Assembly (NCBI RefSeq): GCF_014243395.1
Contig: NZ_JACLCP010000001.1
Span: forward strand, 744,001-808,000
Reading direction: 5' to 3'
Length of the DNA: 64,000 nt
From: Winogradskyella flava
Lineage (GTDB): Bacteria; Bacteroidota; Bacteroidia; Flavobacteriales; Flavobacteriaceae
In this document: positions 54,925-63,655 of the stretch, one piece after another
How positions within the stretch are numbered: the first letter of the stretch is position 1
Layout: the number at the start of each line of letters is the position of its first letter
Program-made: the position numbers and the translations under genes
The notes under the pieces: model-generated
Told to the model about the DNA's origin: nothing
The model's database searches: none
Seen by the model: the letters and a program-made list of their open reading frames with translations, nothing else

Positions 54925-56109
54925 ATGACAAGATCAATTTATTCATTCTTTATATGCATCATTTTTTTGACGGCCTATAGCTGCAAAGACAACCCAAAAC
55001 ATACAGATGACATTGCTGAATCGCCAGAGCAACAATTAAAACAGCGGTATTCAAAACTAGTTACTTATCCGTTGGATTCAACAGCGTTTCCAAGAAGTGT
55101 AAATTTAAAAACCAATAACCTTAAAAAAGTACCCTCCAAGGACTGGACCAGTGGTTTTTTTGCGGGTAATCTTTGGCAAATCTATGAGCTAACTGGAGAT
55201 ACCGCATACAAGAATAAGGCTAAAAAATGGACGGCATTTATTGAAAAAGAAAAATTCAACGATCGTACTCACGATATGGGCTTTAAAGTTTTTAATAGTT
55301 TTGGCAAAGGTCTTAAAATTGAGGATGATCAAGAATATAAAGACAATATATTAATGAGCGCTAAAACATTAATTACAAGATATAACGATACTGTTGGTAG
55401 CATAAGGTCATGGGACTTTAATAAGAAAAGATGGAAATTTCCTGTAATTATTGATAACATGATGAATTTAGAACTTCTGTTTGAAGCCACAAAGATTTCA
55501 GGAGATAGTATATTTCATAATATAGCAGTGAAACATGCAAATACTACATTAAAAAATCATTTTAGACCAAACAATAGTACTTGGCATGTGTTGGATTATG
55601 ACCCTGAAAATGGAGACATTAGAATGCGTGTAACGCATCAAGGTATCAATGATGATTCGTCATGGGCCAGAGGACAAGCTTGGGGAATATACGGCTTCAC
55701 CATGGCGTATAGATATACAAAGGATCAAAGGTACTTAGATCAGGCTAAAGCAACTGCCGCTTTTTTTCTTGATCATCCCCATCTTCCGGAAGATGGGATT
55801 CCATATTGGGATTTTGACGCACCAAATATACCAGATGAACCTAGGGATGTTTCCGCTGGCGCTATAGTTGCTTCTGCATTAACTGAACTCTATGCCTACA
55901 CTGATAATGAATATTATTTAAACTACAGTAAAAAAGTAATACATACGATAAAATCCTCAGACTATATTTTAGATAAAGACATTGAATATCCATTTATATT
56001 AGATCATAGTTCAGGCGATTGGTCTAAGAGATCAGAAATGGATGAGCCCATAGTATATGGAGATTATTATTTTTTAGAAACCTTATTGAGATTAAAAGAT
56101 TTAAAATAA
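54925..56109 (+). CDS. GH88-type unsaturated uronyl hydrolase, lipoprotein
   Basis: This 394-residue lipoprotein (Cys in TAYSC, about 20) is an alpha6/alpha6-barrel enzyme of family GH88, which removes the 4,5-unsaturated uronate that polysaccharide lyases leave at the non-reducing end. Family marks are DWTSGFFAGNLWQIYE (about 73-88), Asp117 in THDMGFKVF, Asp177 in DNMMNLELLFEA and HQGINDDSSWARGQAWGIYGF (about 233-253). The two catalytic Asp are 60 apart, like D88/D149 of the Bacillus enzyme. A GH105 assignment is less likely. It implies a lyase upstream in the pathway and sits 1 bp before the GH2 gene. Confidence 0.93.
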   Translation: MTRSIYSFFICIIFLTAYSCKDNPKHTDDIAESPEQQLKQRYSKLVTYPLDSTAFPRSVNLKTNNLKKVPSKDWTSGFFAGNLWQIYELTGDTAYKNKAKKWTAFIEKEKFNDRTHDMGFKVFNSFGKGLKIEDDQEYKDNILMSAKTLITRYNDTVGSIRSWDFNKKRWKFPVIIDNMMNLELLFEATKISGDSIFHNIAVKHANTTLKNHFRPNNSTWHVLDYDPENGDIRMRVTHQGINDDSSWARGQAWGIYGFTMAYRYTKDQRYLDQAKATAAFFLDHPHLPEDGIPYWDFDAPNIPDEPRDVSAGAIVASALTELYAYTDNEYYLNYSKKVIHTIKSSDYILDKDIEYPFILDHSSGDWSKRSEMDEPIVYGDYYFLETLLRLKDLK

Positions 56110-56110
56110 T

Positions 56111-58537
56111 ATGAAATTAAAAATGATAGGTTTAAGATATATAGTTATAAGTTTTTTCTTCTTAGTAATTGTCTCGTGTGGAAATACTACTGCAGATAAT
56201 GACAATATAATTCGAAGCAAAGTAAACATTAATGACAACTGGGCTTACTTAGAAAATAATACAGAAGATATTGGTGTTGTGTTAGACCAAAGCAATTGGG
56301 AAAATATAAATTTACCTCATACTTGGAACGCGCTTGATGCGACTGATTTAGAGCCGGGCTATAGAAGAACGGCAAGCTGGTATAGGAAAGAATTAGATGT
56401 ACCATCCATTGCCGCTAGTCAAATCTATCAAATTTATTTTGAAGGTGTGAATATTGTTAGTGAGGTCTATATCAATGGCAAAAAAGTTGGAGGACATACT
56501 GGCGGTTATATTGGTTTTACGATAGATATAACAGAAAGCATTACTTCAGGAAAAAACGAACTCTTAGTTAGAGTAGACAACGGATATAATCCAGAGGTGA
56601 TTCCATCTCAAAAGAGTGATTTCTTCATTTTTGGTGGCATCACCAGAGATGTGTGGTTAGAAACACTTCCTAAACAGCACTTAACCAATTTAAAAATAAC
56701 AACACCGAATGTTTCAAATGAAAAAGCAGACTTAAGAGCTACGGTTAAGGTTAGTGTTCTAAATTCAGATACAAAAATCAAGGCGATATTGACTGATGCT
56801 AATGGTGCTGAAGTCAAATCTTCTCTTTTTGATGTGGTGAATGGAAATTCAACTATAAGTTTTGAGAACTTAAAGGATATTAAACTTTGGGATACGGATA
56901 ATCCTAATCTCTATACTTTAAATGTCCAGCTCCTGGAAAATGATAATGTAAAAGATGAAATATCTGATAGGGTTGGTTTTAGATGGTTCGAATTTAAAGA
57001 TCATGGTGCTTTTTACCTTAATGGTAAACGCTTATTGTTAAGAGGCACGCACCGCCATGAAGAACATGCAGGTGTAGGTGCAGCGATGACCAACGACCAG
57101 CATAGAGCGGACATGGAACTCATAAAAGATATGGGAACCAATTTTGTACGGTTGGCCCACTACCCTCAAGACCCAGAGGTCTACAAGGCTTGTGATGAAT
57201 TGGGTCTATTGGTTTGGGACGAATTACCTTGGTGCAGAGGAGGTCTAGGTAATGATAATTGGAAGAAAAACACAAAGCATATGCTTAAGGAAATTATAAA
57301 TCAAAATTATAATCATCCTAGTATTATATTTTGGTCCTTAGGCAATGAGATTTATTGGTTACCAGATTTTGAAGATGGAGATAATAGAGAACATATCAAT
57401 ATCTATTTAAAAGAACTAAATGATTACGCTCATGAATTAGATCCGACTCGAAAAACAGCTATTAGAAAATATTATGAAGGCGCTGATATTGTCGATGTGT
57501 TTTCGCCATCAATTTGGTCAGGATGGTATTCTGGTAGTTATAAGAGTTATCGAAAAGCAGTTGACCAGTATAAAGCAGAATACAAACATTTTATACACAC
57601 AGAATATGGTGGCTCAAGTCATTTGGGACGACATACTGAAAATCCAATTACTGGAGAAGGTAAAATTCAAGCAGACGGTTGGGAAGAAGCTATCGTGCAA
57701 ACGGATGTCGCCAATATTGCACAAATAGGTGATTGGAGTGAAAATTATATTGTGGATTTGTTTGATTGGCATTTGCGTATTTCTGAAAATGATTCAACGT
57801 TTATAGGTAATGCGCAGTGGGCTTTTAAAGATTTTGGAACACCCTTACGACCAGAAAATGCCATTCCATATATGAATCAAAAAGGATTGGTAGATAGGAA
57901 CAATAACCCTAAAGATGCCTTTTATGTCTTTAAAAGTTATTGGAACAAAACAGATCCTTTTACCTATATAGAGTCACATACATGGACAGAGCGTCAAGGA
58001 CCTAAAGGATTGGCAAGGGACGTTAGTGTTTATAGTAATTGTCCAGAAGTAGAATTGTTTCTCAATGGTGAAAGCTTGGGTACTAAAAAGCGTGATATAA
58101 AATCATTCCCAGCGGCTGGATTAAATTGGAGTTTAAATTTTAAAGAAGGAAAAAATAAATTAGTTTCTGTTGGTAAAACCGTGGATGGTAAAGAGGTTAA
58201 TGACGAATTGGATATTGACTATCGATTTACTAAGAACGGTAAAGCCAAAGGACTTAAGTTAGACTATGAGCTATTGGATAATGGTAATTATTTAGTAACT
58301 GCGATTGCACATGATAGCAATGGTTTGCGTTGTTTGGATTATGAGGATAGAGTCTATTTTCAATGCTTAGCTGGTGGAGAAACAAAGAAGAATTTAGGAA
58401 CACCAACAGGAAGTGAATCTATTGAAATGGCTAACGGAAAGGCGTCAATAGAGGTAAAACCTTTTTCAAAAGACGAGCCACTTAAAATGATGGTTCTAAA
58501 TCAAAGTTTTAAAGGCACCTATTTAACAATAGAATAA
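56111..58537 (+). CDS. GH2 glycosidase (beta-galactosidase or beta-glucuronidase type), lipoprotein
   Basis: This 808-residue lipoprotein (Cys in VIVSC, about 21) has the GH2 order. A sugar-binding jelly roll comes first (about 35-195, with NLPHTWNALDATD and GGITRDVWLE), followed by an Ig-like sandwich (about 196-300). The TIM barrel (about 300-590) has acid/base Glu413 in SLGNEIYW and nucleophile Glu498 in IHTEYGGSS. C-terminal Ig-like domains of the DUF4982 type close the protein (about 610-808, VELFLNGESLGTKK). Sequence alone does not set the sugar; with uxaC in the locus a beta-glucuronidase is attractive. It is exported, so it acts on oligomers in the periplasm. Confidence 0.9.
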   Translation: MKLKMIGLRYIVISFFFLVIVSCGNTTADNDNIIRSKVNINDNWAYLENNTEDIGVVLDQSNWENINLPHTWNALDATDLEPGYRRTASWYRKELDVPSIAASQIYQIYFEGVNIVSEVYINGKKVGGHTGGYIGFTIDITESITSGKNELLVRVDNGYNPEVIPSQKSDFFIFGGITRDVWLETLPKQHLTNLKITTPNVSNEKADLRATVKVSVLNSDTKIKAILTDANGAEVKSSLFDVVNGNSTISFENLKDIKLWDTDNPNLYTLNVQLLENDNVKDEISDRVGFRWFEFKDHGAFYLNGKRLLLRGTHRHEEHAGVGAAMTNDQHRADMELIKDMGTNFVRLAHYPQDPEVYKACDELGLLVWDELPWCRGGLGNDNWKKNTKHMLKEIINQNYNHPSIIFWSLGNEIYWLPDFEDGDNREHINIYLKELNDYAHELDPTRKTAIRKYYEGADIVDVFSPSIWSGWYSGSYKSYRKAVDQYKAEYKHFIHTEYGGSSHLGRHTENPITGEGKIQADGWEEAIVQTDVANIAQIGDWSENYIVDLFDWHLRISENDSTFIGNAQWAFKDFGTPLRPENAIPYMNQKGLVDRNNNPKDAFYVFKSYWNKTDPFTYIESHTWTERQGPKGLARDVSVYSNCPEVELFLNGESLGTKKRDIKSFPAAGLNWSLNFKEGKNKLVSVGKTVDGKEVNDELDIDYRFTKNGKAKGLKLDYELLDNGNYLVTAIAHDSNGLRCLDYEDRVYFQCLAGGETKKNLGTPTGSESIEMANGKASIEVKPFSKDEPLKMMVLNQSFKGTYLTIE

Positions 58538-58553
58538 TTCGTAGTCATCCATT

Positions 58554-59747
58554 ATGGAGCACTTGCTTTTTAAATCGCGTTTTTCGGTTGAAATATGTTT
58601 GGGTGTCATATGTATTTTCTTTTTGACATGTTCTACACCTAAATCAGATTTCGATATAGTTTCAGATTTAGAGAAGACACGCATTACTGAGGAAGCGCAT
58701 AGCTACTTGGGAGCTCAACCTATTACCATAACATCATATATAGCAGAAAGAAGTGCAGGTAGCATTCATGATTTTTATTCTGAAGGCGACTATTGGTGGC
58801 CCAATCCTAAATATCCAGACAGTGCATACATTAGAAAGGATGGGTTAAGTAATCCTGATAATTTCGTCGCACACAGAAAAGTAATGATTAGGTTGAGTTT
58901 AATTTCAGGGGCACTAGCTTCAGCATATTTGGTTACCGAAGATGAAAAATATATCGAGGCTCTATTACCTCATTTAAAAGCTTGGTTTGTAAATCCCAAT
59001 ACCAAGATGAATCCTAATTTATTATATGCACAAGCCATTAAAGGTAGGGTTACAGGAAGAGGGATAGGTATTATTGATACCATTCATTTAATCGAAGTTG
59101 CTAAGGCAACTCGAGTTGTAGGGCAATCAAAATTAATATCGGAGGCTGATTTTGAGAAAATAAAACAATGGTTTTCAGACTATACCAACTGGCTTACAAC
59201 GCACAGTTTTGGTAAAAAAGAACGAGACAATGGAAACAACCATAGCGTTTGCTGGGCAATGCAGGTTGCCGCTTTTGCTGAATTGACTCAAGATGAAAAT
59301 CAATTGAAAAACTGTAGAATGTTCTTTAAAGATGTCTTATTGCCGGAACAAATGGCGGAAGATGGTAGTTTTCCTAAAGAGTTATCCCGAACCAAACCCT
59401 ATGGCTATTCTATTTTTAATTTAGATGCCATGTTTGGTCTTGCCCAAATAGTATGGACTGAAGAGGATAACTTATTCTTTTATAATACAGCGAACGGAAA
59501 AAGTCTGAAATTAGGCCTAGAGTTCTTATATCCTTATCTAGCTGATAAATCCAAATGGCCATATCAAAAAGATGTCATGTATTGGGAAGATTGGCCTACA
59601 AAACAACCTTCTATTTTGTTTGGTGCTTTACAATACGATGAAACTAGATATTTGACATTATGGAAACGTCTTCCTGAGATACCTAACAAGCAAGAAATCC
59701 TCAGAAACATGCCAATTAGGTATCCTTTGTTGTGGATAAAGAAATAA
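58554..59747 (+). CDS. Alginate-lyase-fold (PF05426) enzyme, PL5/PL38-like
   Basis: This 397-residue protein has a lipoprotein-like start (Cys in FLTC, about 26) and an alpha/alpha toroid fold of the Alginate_lyase family. Recognisable parts are GDYWWPNPKYPDS (about 76-88), KERDNGNNHSVCWAMQVAAFAEL (about 220-242; the NNHS pair is the likely catalytic Asn-His), and FPKELSRTKPYGYSIFNLDAM (about 276-296; Arg and Tyr). The WW-N-PKYP and NNHS features are closer to the PL38/glucuronan-lyase-like branch than to classical PL5. It would make the unsaturated ends that the GH88 removes. It ends 10 bp before the promoter of the next gene. Confidence 0.8.
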   Translation: MEHLLFKSRFSVEICLGVICIFFLTCSTPKSDFDIVSDLEKTRITEEAHSYLGAQPITITSYIAERSAGSIHDFYSEGDYWWPNPKYPDSAYIRKDGLSNPDNFVAHRKVMIRLSLISGALASAYLVTEDEKYIEALLPHLKAWFVNPNTKMNPNLLYAQAIKGRVTGRGIGIIDTIHLIEVAKATRVVGQSKLISEADFEKIKQWFSDYTNWLTTHSFGKKERDNGNNHSVCWAMQVAAFAELTQDENQLKNCRMFFKDVLLPEQMAEDGSFPKELSRTKPYGYSIFNLDAMFGLAQIVWTEEDNLFFYNTANGKSLKLGLEFLYPYLADKSKWPYQKDVMYWEDWPTKQPSILFGALQYDETRYLTLWKRLPEIPNKQEILRNMPIRYPLLWIKK

Positions 59748-59751
59748 TCAC

Positions 59752-59783
59752 TATATTTGGTAAACCAGATTGGTAAACCAATT
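59752..59783 (+). promoter_or_regulatory. Site 4 of the four-copy operator, overlapping a -7 box (orphan T9SS protein)
   Basis: Two identical palindromes TGGTAAACCA (59758-59767 and 59771-59780) have centres 13 bp apart. The -7 element TATATTTG (59752-59759) runs into the operator and a TTTGTTG near 59726-59732 fits a -33 element. The centre reads CCAGATTGG, as at site 2. It lies about 90 bp before the start codon of the next gene. Confidence 0.82.
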
Positions 59784-59871
59784 ATTTTTTTCGTACTATA
59801 ACATACTTTATTGGGACATTTACCTTTTGGCTTATATCTAAATTTAAATATTAACTAAAAATCAAATATAT

Positions 59872-61023
59872 ATGAAAACAAAATTACTTTTTGCATTATT
59901 ATTTATATCCGCGTTAGGATATTCTCAAACTTACTCTAGTGGACCTTACTACATTAGCGAATTAATTACTACCGTTTCTGGTACTGATCAAGGAAAGGAA
60001 TACTTAGAGTTTAGAGGGCCAGCCTCTGGTAGTTTCCCAGCGAATATTTATTTCATCGGTATAGAAGGCGATGGAAGTTCAAATCCAGGTGAAGTGAAAG
60101 ATGTTATAGATTTAAGTTCTCAATCTTTTGGAACCAATGGGTTTCTAGGACTAGCTACAGTAGCAAGTGGATATGCTACTGCTACAGGAATAGATCCTGA
60201 TGGCAACATGGTTGATGAAAATGATGTTCCAACCTATGATGGGGATTTTATGGACCAAAGTATTACTTATATGCTAATACTGTCTGCTACAGATCCTGAT
60301 GGTGTAGATATTGATACGGATGATGATGGTGTTATTGATGCTTCTGGGGATCATACATCTTGGACAATTTATGATTCTACCAGTAATTTAGATGATGAAG
60401 ATTCCTCAGGTATATCAATTGGCTATGGGCAAATTAATTTTGCACAAAATGTTGCTACACCTGGTAATGATGGACCGTATACTTATTTGTTTGATCCTAT
60501 TGCTACTCAAACTATTAGTTTGAATGATAGTGGTACGTCTGAAAGTAGAATTTATTATATAGCTAGACAAGGCGTTTCAACCGGTTATGATGGTGCATCT
60601 GATTGGATGGGCGGTCAAACTAATTCGTCTTCAGTTGTTCCAAATTGGGACTTTTCAGGTACTGATTCTAAAAGTTCGCCAGATGAATTAGCAGGTAGTC
60701 AATTACCGAGTTCAAATATTGGTGGTCCAAATGTGGATCCGGTCGATGATTCAAATAATGTTGTGCTTTCAGTAGGAGACGATGTATTAGCTGCAAGTTT
60801 AAGTGTTTATCCAAACCCTGCTAAAACAACAATTACGATTAAATCAGCGGATCATATTCAATTTGACTCTGTAGAATTATATAATATTCTTGGATTAAGA
60901 GTATTAACTACTACAAATTTAGTTAATGATTCTATAGATGTTTCAGAAATGGCATCAGGTGTTTACTTACTTAGAATAAATTCTGGTAATAATTCTGCCA
61001 CTAAACGAGTTGTTATTGAGTAA
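59872..61023 (+). CDS. Secreted T9SS protein of unknown function, lamin-tail-like, under the alginate operator
   Basis: This 383-residue protein has a signal peptide (MKTKLLFALLFISALGYSQ) and a beta-rich domain (about 20-250). That domain starts GPYYISELITTVSGTDQGKEYLEFRGPASGSFPANIYFIGIEGDGSSNPG, similar in outline to lamin-tail domains. It has many Asp-rich turns (DPDGVDIDTDDDGVID) that could bind calcium. A spacer and a type IX sorting domain follow (LSVYPNPAKTTITIKSA, about 308-383, ending in KRVVIE). No known catalytic site is seen. It stands alone between the operator and a terminator. It is probably displayed on the cell surface during growth on alginate. Confidence 0.8.
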   Translation: MKTKLLFALLFISALGYSQTYSSGPYYISELITTVSGTDQGKEYLEFRGPASGSFPANIYFIGIEGDGSSNPGEVKDVIDLSSQSFGTNGFLGLATVASGYATATGIDPDGNMVDENDVPTYDGDFMDQSITYMLILSATDPDGVDIDTDDDGVIDASGDHTSWTIYDSTSNLDDEDSSGISIGYGQINFAQNVATPGNDGPYTYLFDPIATQTISLNDSGTSESRIYYIARQGVSTGYDGASDWMGGQTNSSSVVPNWDFSGTDSKSSPDELAGSQLPSSNIGGPNVDPVDDSNNVVLSVGDDVLAASLSVYPNPAKTTITIKSADHIQFDSVELYNILGLRVLTTTNLVNDSIDVSEMASGVYLLRINSGNNSATKRVVIE

Positions 61024-61051
61024 CTTTTTTCATACATAAATTGATTGTTAG

Positions 61052-61087
61052 GAACAGCTTATGGGATTTCTCATAAGTTGTTCTTTA
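61052..61087 (+). terminator. Terminator after the T9SS protein gene
   Basis: A 12-bp stem (GAACAGCTTATG with CATAAGTTGTTC, one G-T wobble), an 8-nt loop and a T-rich tail. It makes the preceding gene a single-gene transcript. Confidence 0.8.
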
Positions 61088-61242
61088 TTTTAATCTAGAT
61101 CAAAGACTTAAAAGACTGATATCTTTCCATACTTTATAATTGCTCTATTTTTAATCACTTATACTGATTTTATGTTAAATTGCTTTAGCTCATTAATTTT
61201 TAATTTATCCAAATTTTACTTCTGAAGAAAGCTATTCTATAC

Positions 61243-62055
61243 ATGGCGATTAGCGCGCTTGCGTTCACGTTTCTTAATGCATTTGTGAAATCTTTAGGAA
61301 CTTTTAGTGTCTATCAAATTGTGTTTTTCCGCTCCGCAGGTTCATTGGTGTTTACTATACCATTTTTATTGAAAAATAAGATTTCCCTATTGGGAAATAA
61401 AAGAGGCTTGCTCGTCTTAAGAAGTGTTTTTGGATTAACTTCCATGACCCTATTCTTTTTATCCCTAAAATATATCCCTATGGGAACGGCGGTATCTCTT
61501 CGGTATATTGCACCAATTTTTGCTGCATTTTTTGCACTGCTGTTTCTTAAGGAAAATGTTAAGCTGTTACAGTGGCTTTTCTTTGCCATAGCCTTTGCTG
61601 GAGTTTTGGTTTTAAAAGGTCTTGATACTGAATTAAAAATTCAAGGTATACTTTTTGCTCTAGTTTCTGCGGTCTTTGCTGGGCTGGTTTATATTACGAT
61701 TAGGAAAATTGGAGACAAGGATCATCCTGTCGTCGTGGTCAATTATTTTATGGTGATTTCGACAGTGATAGGTGGATTACTCTCCATAAATAATTGGACA
61801 ATGCCTGTGGGTAAGCAATGGTTTATTTTGTTAAGTCTGGGTATATTTGGGTACTTTGCCCAACTTTATATGACAAAAGCAATGCAGGTTGGTGAAACCA
61901 ATCAAGTAGCACCTTTAAAATATTTGGAAGTTATTTTTACCATTGTAATTGGCTTGTTTTGGTTTCAAGAGGTGTATACCTTATGGAGTTTAGCAGGAAT
62001 TCTCCTTATAATTCTTGGACTAACCTTAAATATTAGTATTAAAAAGCCAAAATAA
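61243..62055 (+). CDS. EamA-family (DMT) transporter
   Basis: This membrane protein of 270 residues has about ten hydrophobic helices in two EamA repeats (about 1-120 and 135-265). AVSLRYIAPIFAAFFALLFLKE and APLKYLEVIFTIVIGLFWFQE are the matching repeat ends. The frame continues upstream through CTG AAG AAA GCT ATT CTA TAC (61222-61242), which would add LKKAILY, a natural first-helix start, so a non-ATG start at 61222 is possible. Substrate is unknown; family members export amino acids, nucleobases or other metabolites. Confidence 0.87.
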   Translation: MAISALAFTFLNAFVKSLGTFSVYQIVFFRSAGSLVFTIPFLLKNKISLLGNKRGLLVLRSVFGLTSMTLFFLSLKYIPMGTAVSLRYIAPIFAAFFALLFLKENVKLLQWLFFAIAFAGVLVLKGLDTELKIQGILFALVSAVFAGLVYITIRKIGDKDHPVVVVNYFMVISTVIGGLLSINNWTMPVGKQWFILLSLGIFGYFAQLYMTKAMQVGETNQVAPLKYLEVIFTIVIGLFWFQEVYTLWSLAGILLIILGLTLNISIKKPK

Positions 62056-62109
62056 AATGTACGGTTAAGATATTATACATGTAGTCACTTGGATCTCCTT
62101 GACTTATAG

Positions 62110-62154
62110 ATAAAATCCGTGATTCATTAATTTTAAAATGATTGCGGATTTTAT
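62110..62154. terminator. Probable terminator after EamA transporter
   Basis: The 10-bp outer stem ATAAAATCCG (62110-62119) pairs with CGGATTTTAT (62145-62154), with partial pairing inside and a T-rich stretch after it. Confidence 0.55.
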
Positions 62155-62263
62155 GTTTTTAAGCAAGAATTTAGTGTTGATTAAGATATAGCCTCGCTAT
62201 TAAGGTCTTTGGTATGTTATTTGTAGCTTTTGAGTATACAACTAACCCTAAGCCAGCTATATC

Positions 62264-63655
62264 ATGACAAGAAAATCAACCATCTTTTATGCCATCTTCC
62301 TTATTGGTATAGGAAATACAAATGCCCAAAAAGATCTAGAATGCAAGACCAAACTTTCCATGTTTCATGAACCAGCCAAAGCAAAAAAATATGATGTAGC
62401 GTATGAGCCATGGTTGTATGTGAAGACGAATTGTCCAGACCTTAGTTTAGCCACTTATGCCGATGGTGAAAAAATACTAAAGCATAAAATTGAAAATACT
62501 AAAGGTGAAAAAAAGAAACGTTTTGTTGAAGACTTACTAGAGTTATTGAAAGCGCGTCAAAACTATTTTTCTAGTAACACACCAAAAGGAGAGTTTGGTG
62601 CTAAAGGTTGTCAATTACTATATGATCATAAGGACGAGTTAGGCAAAAGCAAAGCGGAATTATATAGTTGCTTTAACGACGTGTTTAATACGGACAAAGA
62701 AACATTTACACATCCTAAAAGCCTATATACCTACTTTTTTTTAATGGTAGAGCTTTTTGATGACCGTAAAAAAACAGATGCCGAACTATTCAATACCTAT
62801 GACGATATTAATGAAAAGATTCAAGTTGAAATTCAGAATTATTCTGAAAAACTGAATGCACTCATATCTAAAATGGAAAGCGGCAAAACACTAAATCAGA
62901 AAGAGGACAATCAGAAAAAAGTATATGAAAGTTATCTTAAAAATTACACCCTAATTCAAGATAATATCGACGCTATGGTTAGCAGAAGAGCCAATTGCGA
63001 CAATTTAATTCCCTTGTATTCTGGAGATTTTGAAGTTCATAAAAGTGACTCCACTTGGTTAAAGCGAGCCGTAAGTAGAATGTACCATAAGCAATGTACA
63101 GAAGCTTTGCTTTATGAAAATCTTGTAAAGCAATATGATGAGATAGCACCATCGGCAGACACCAAAGTTTATGTGGCTACCGTTTTGCTTAAAAAAGGAA
63201 AGGACAAAGATGCCAATCAATATTTGGAAGAGGGTTATAAATTAGAGACCAGACCATACAAAAAATCCAATTTGGCTATTAAAATTGGTATGATTTATAA
63301 AAACAAAGGGCAATATGGAAAGGCTAGAAGTTACTTGCTAGATGCGATAAAACTAAATCCATCTAACGGAAAGCCACACTTGCTCATTGCAGATATGTAT
63401 GCTGAAAGTGCGAAAAATAAAAACTGTGGTAAGGATAATTTTTACCAAAGAGCCTTGTATTGGTTAGCAGCTAAGGAAGCGCTAAAAGCATCTCGAGTAG
63501 ACCCAACATTGCAAAAACTGGCTAATCAATATGCGGTCAGCCACGAATCGAAAGCACCAACCAAAGAAGAAATATTCTTAAGCGGTTTGGCTGGTAAGAC
63601 CATAACTGTTGGATGCTGGATCAATAGGTCAGTTGTGGTTCCTGAGCTTGATTAA
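62264..63655 (+). CDS. Exported TPR-containing protein
   Basis: This 463-residue protein has a signal peptide (to GNTNAQ, about 21) and a helical body. A Lys/Glu-rich central part (about 165-225) is probably coiled coil. The C-terminal half has TPR repeats (ATVLLKKGKDKDANQYLEEGYKLE, IGMIYKNKGQYGKARSYLLDAIKLNP and PHLLIADMYAESA, about 305-380). It has no enzyme motif and is probably periplasmic. Its stop codon overlaps the convergent metF stop within a single TTAA (63652-63655), with no hairpin between them. Confidence 0.8.
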   Translation: MTRKSTIFYAIFLIGIGNTNAQKDLECKTKLSMFHEPAKAKKYDVAYEPWLYVKTNCPDLSLATYADGEKILKHKIENTKGEKKKRFVEDLLELLKARQNYFSSNTPKGEFGAKGCQLLYDHKDELGKSKAELYSCFNDVFNTDKETFTHPKSLYTYFFLMVELFDDRKKTDAELFNTYDDINEKIQVEIQNYSEKLNALISKMESGKTLNQKEDNQKKVYESYLKNYTLIQDNIDAMVSRRANCDNLIPLYSGDFEVHKSDSTWLKRAVSRMYHKQCTEALLYENLVKQYDEIAPSADTKVYVATVLLKKGKDKDANQYLEEGYKLETRPYKKSNLAIKIGMIYKNKGQYGKARSYLLDAIKLNPSNGKPHLLIADMYAESAKNKNCGKDNFYQRALYWLAAKEALKASRVDPTLQKLANQYAVSHESKAPTKEEIFLSGLAGKTITVGCWINRSVVVPELD

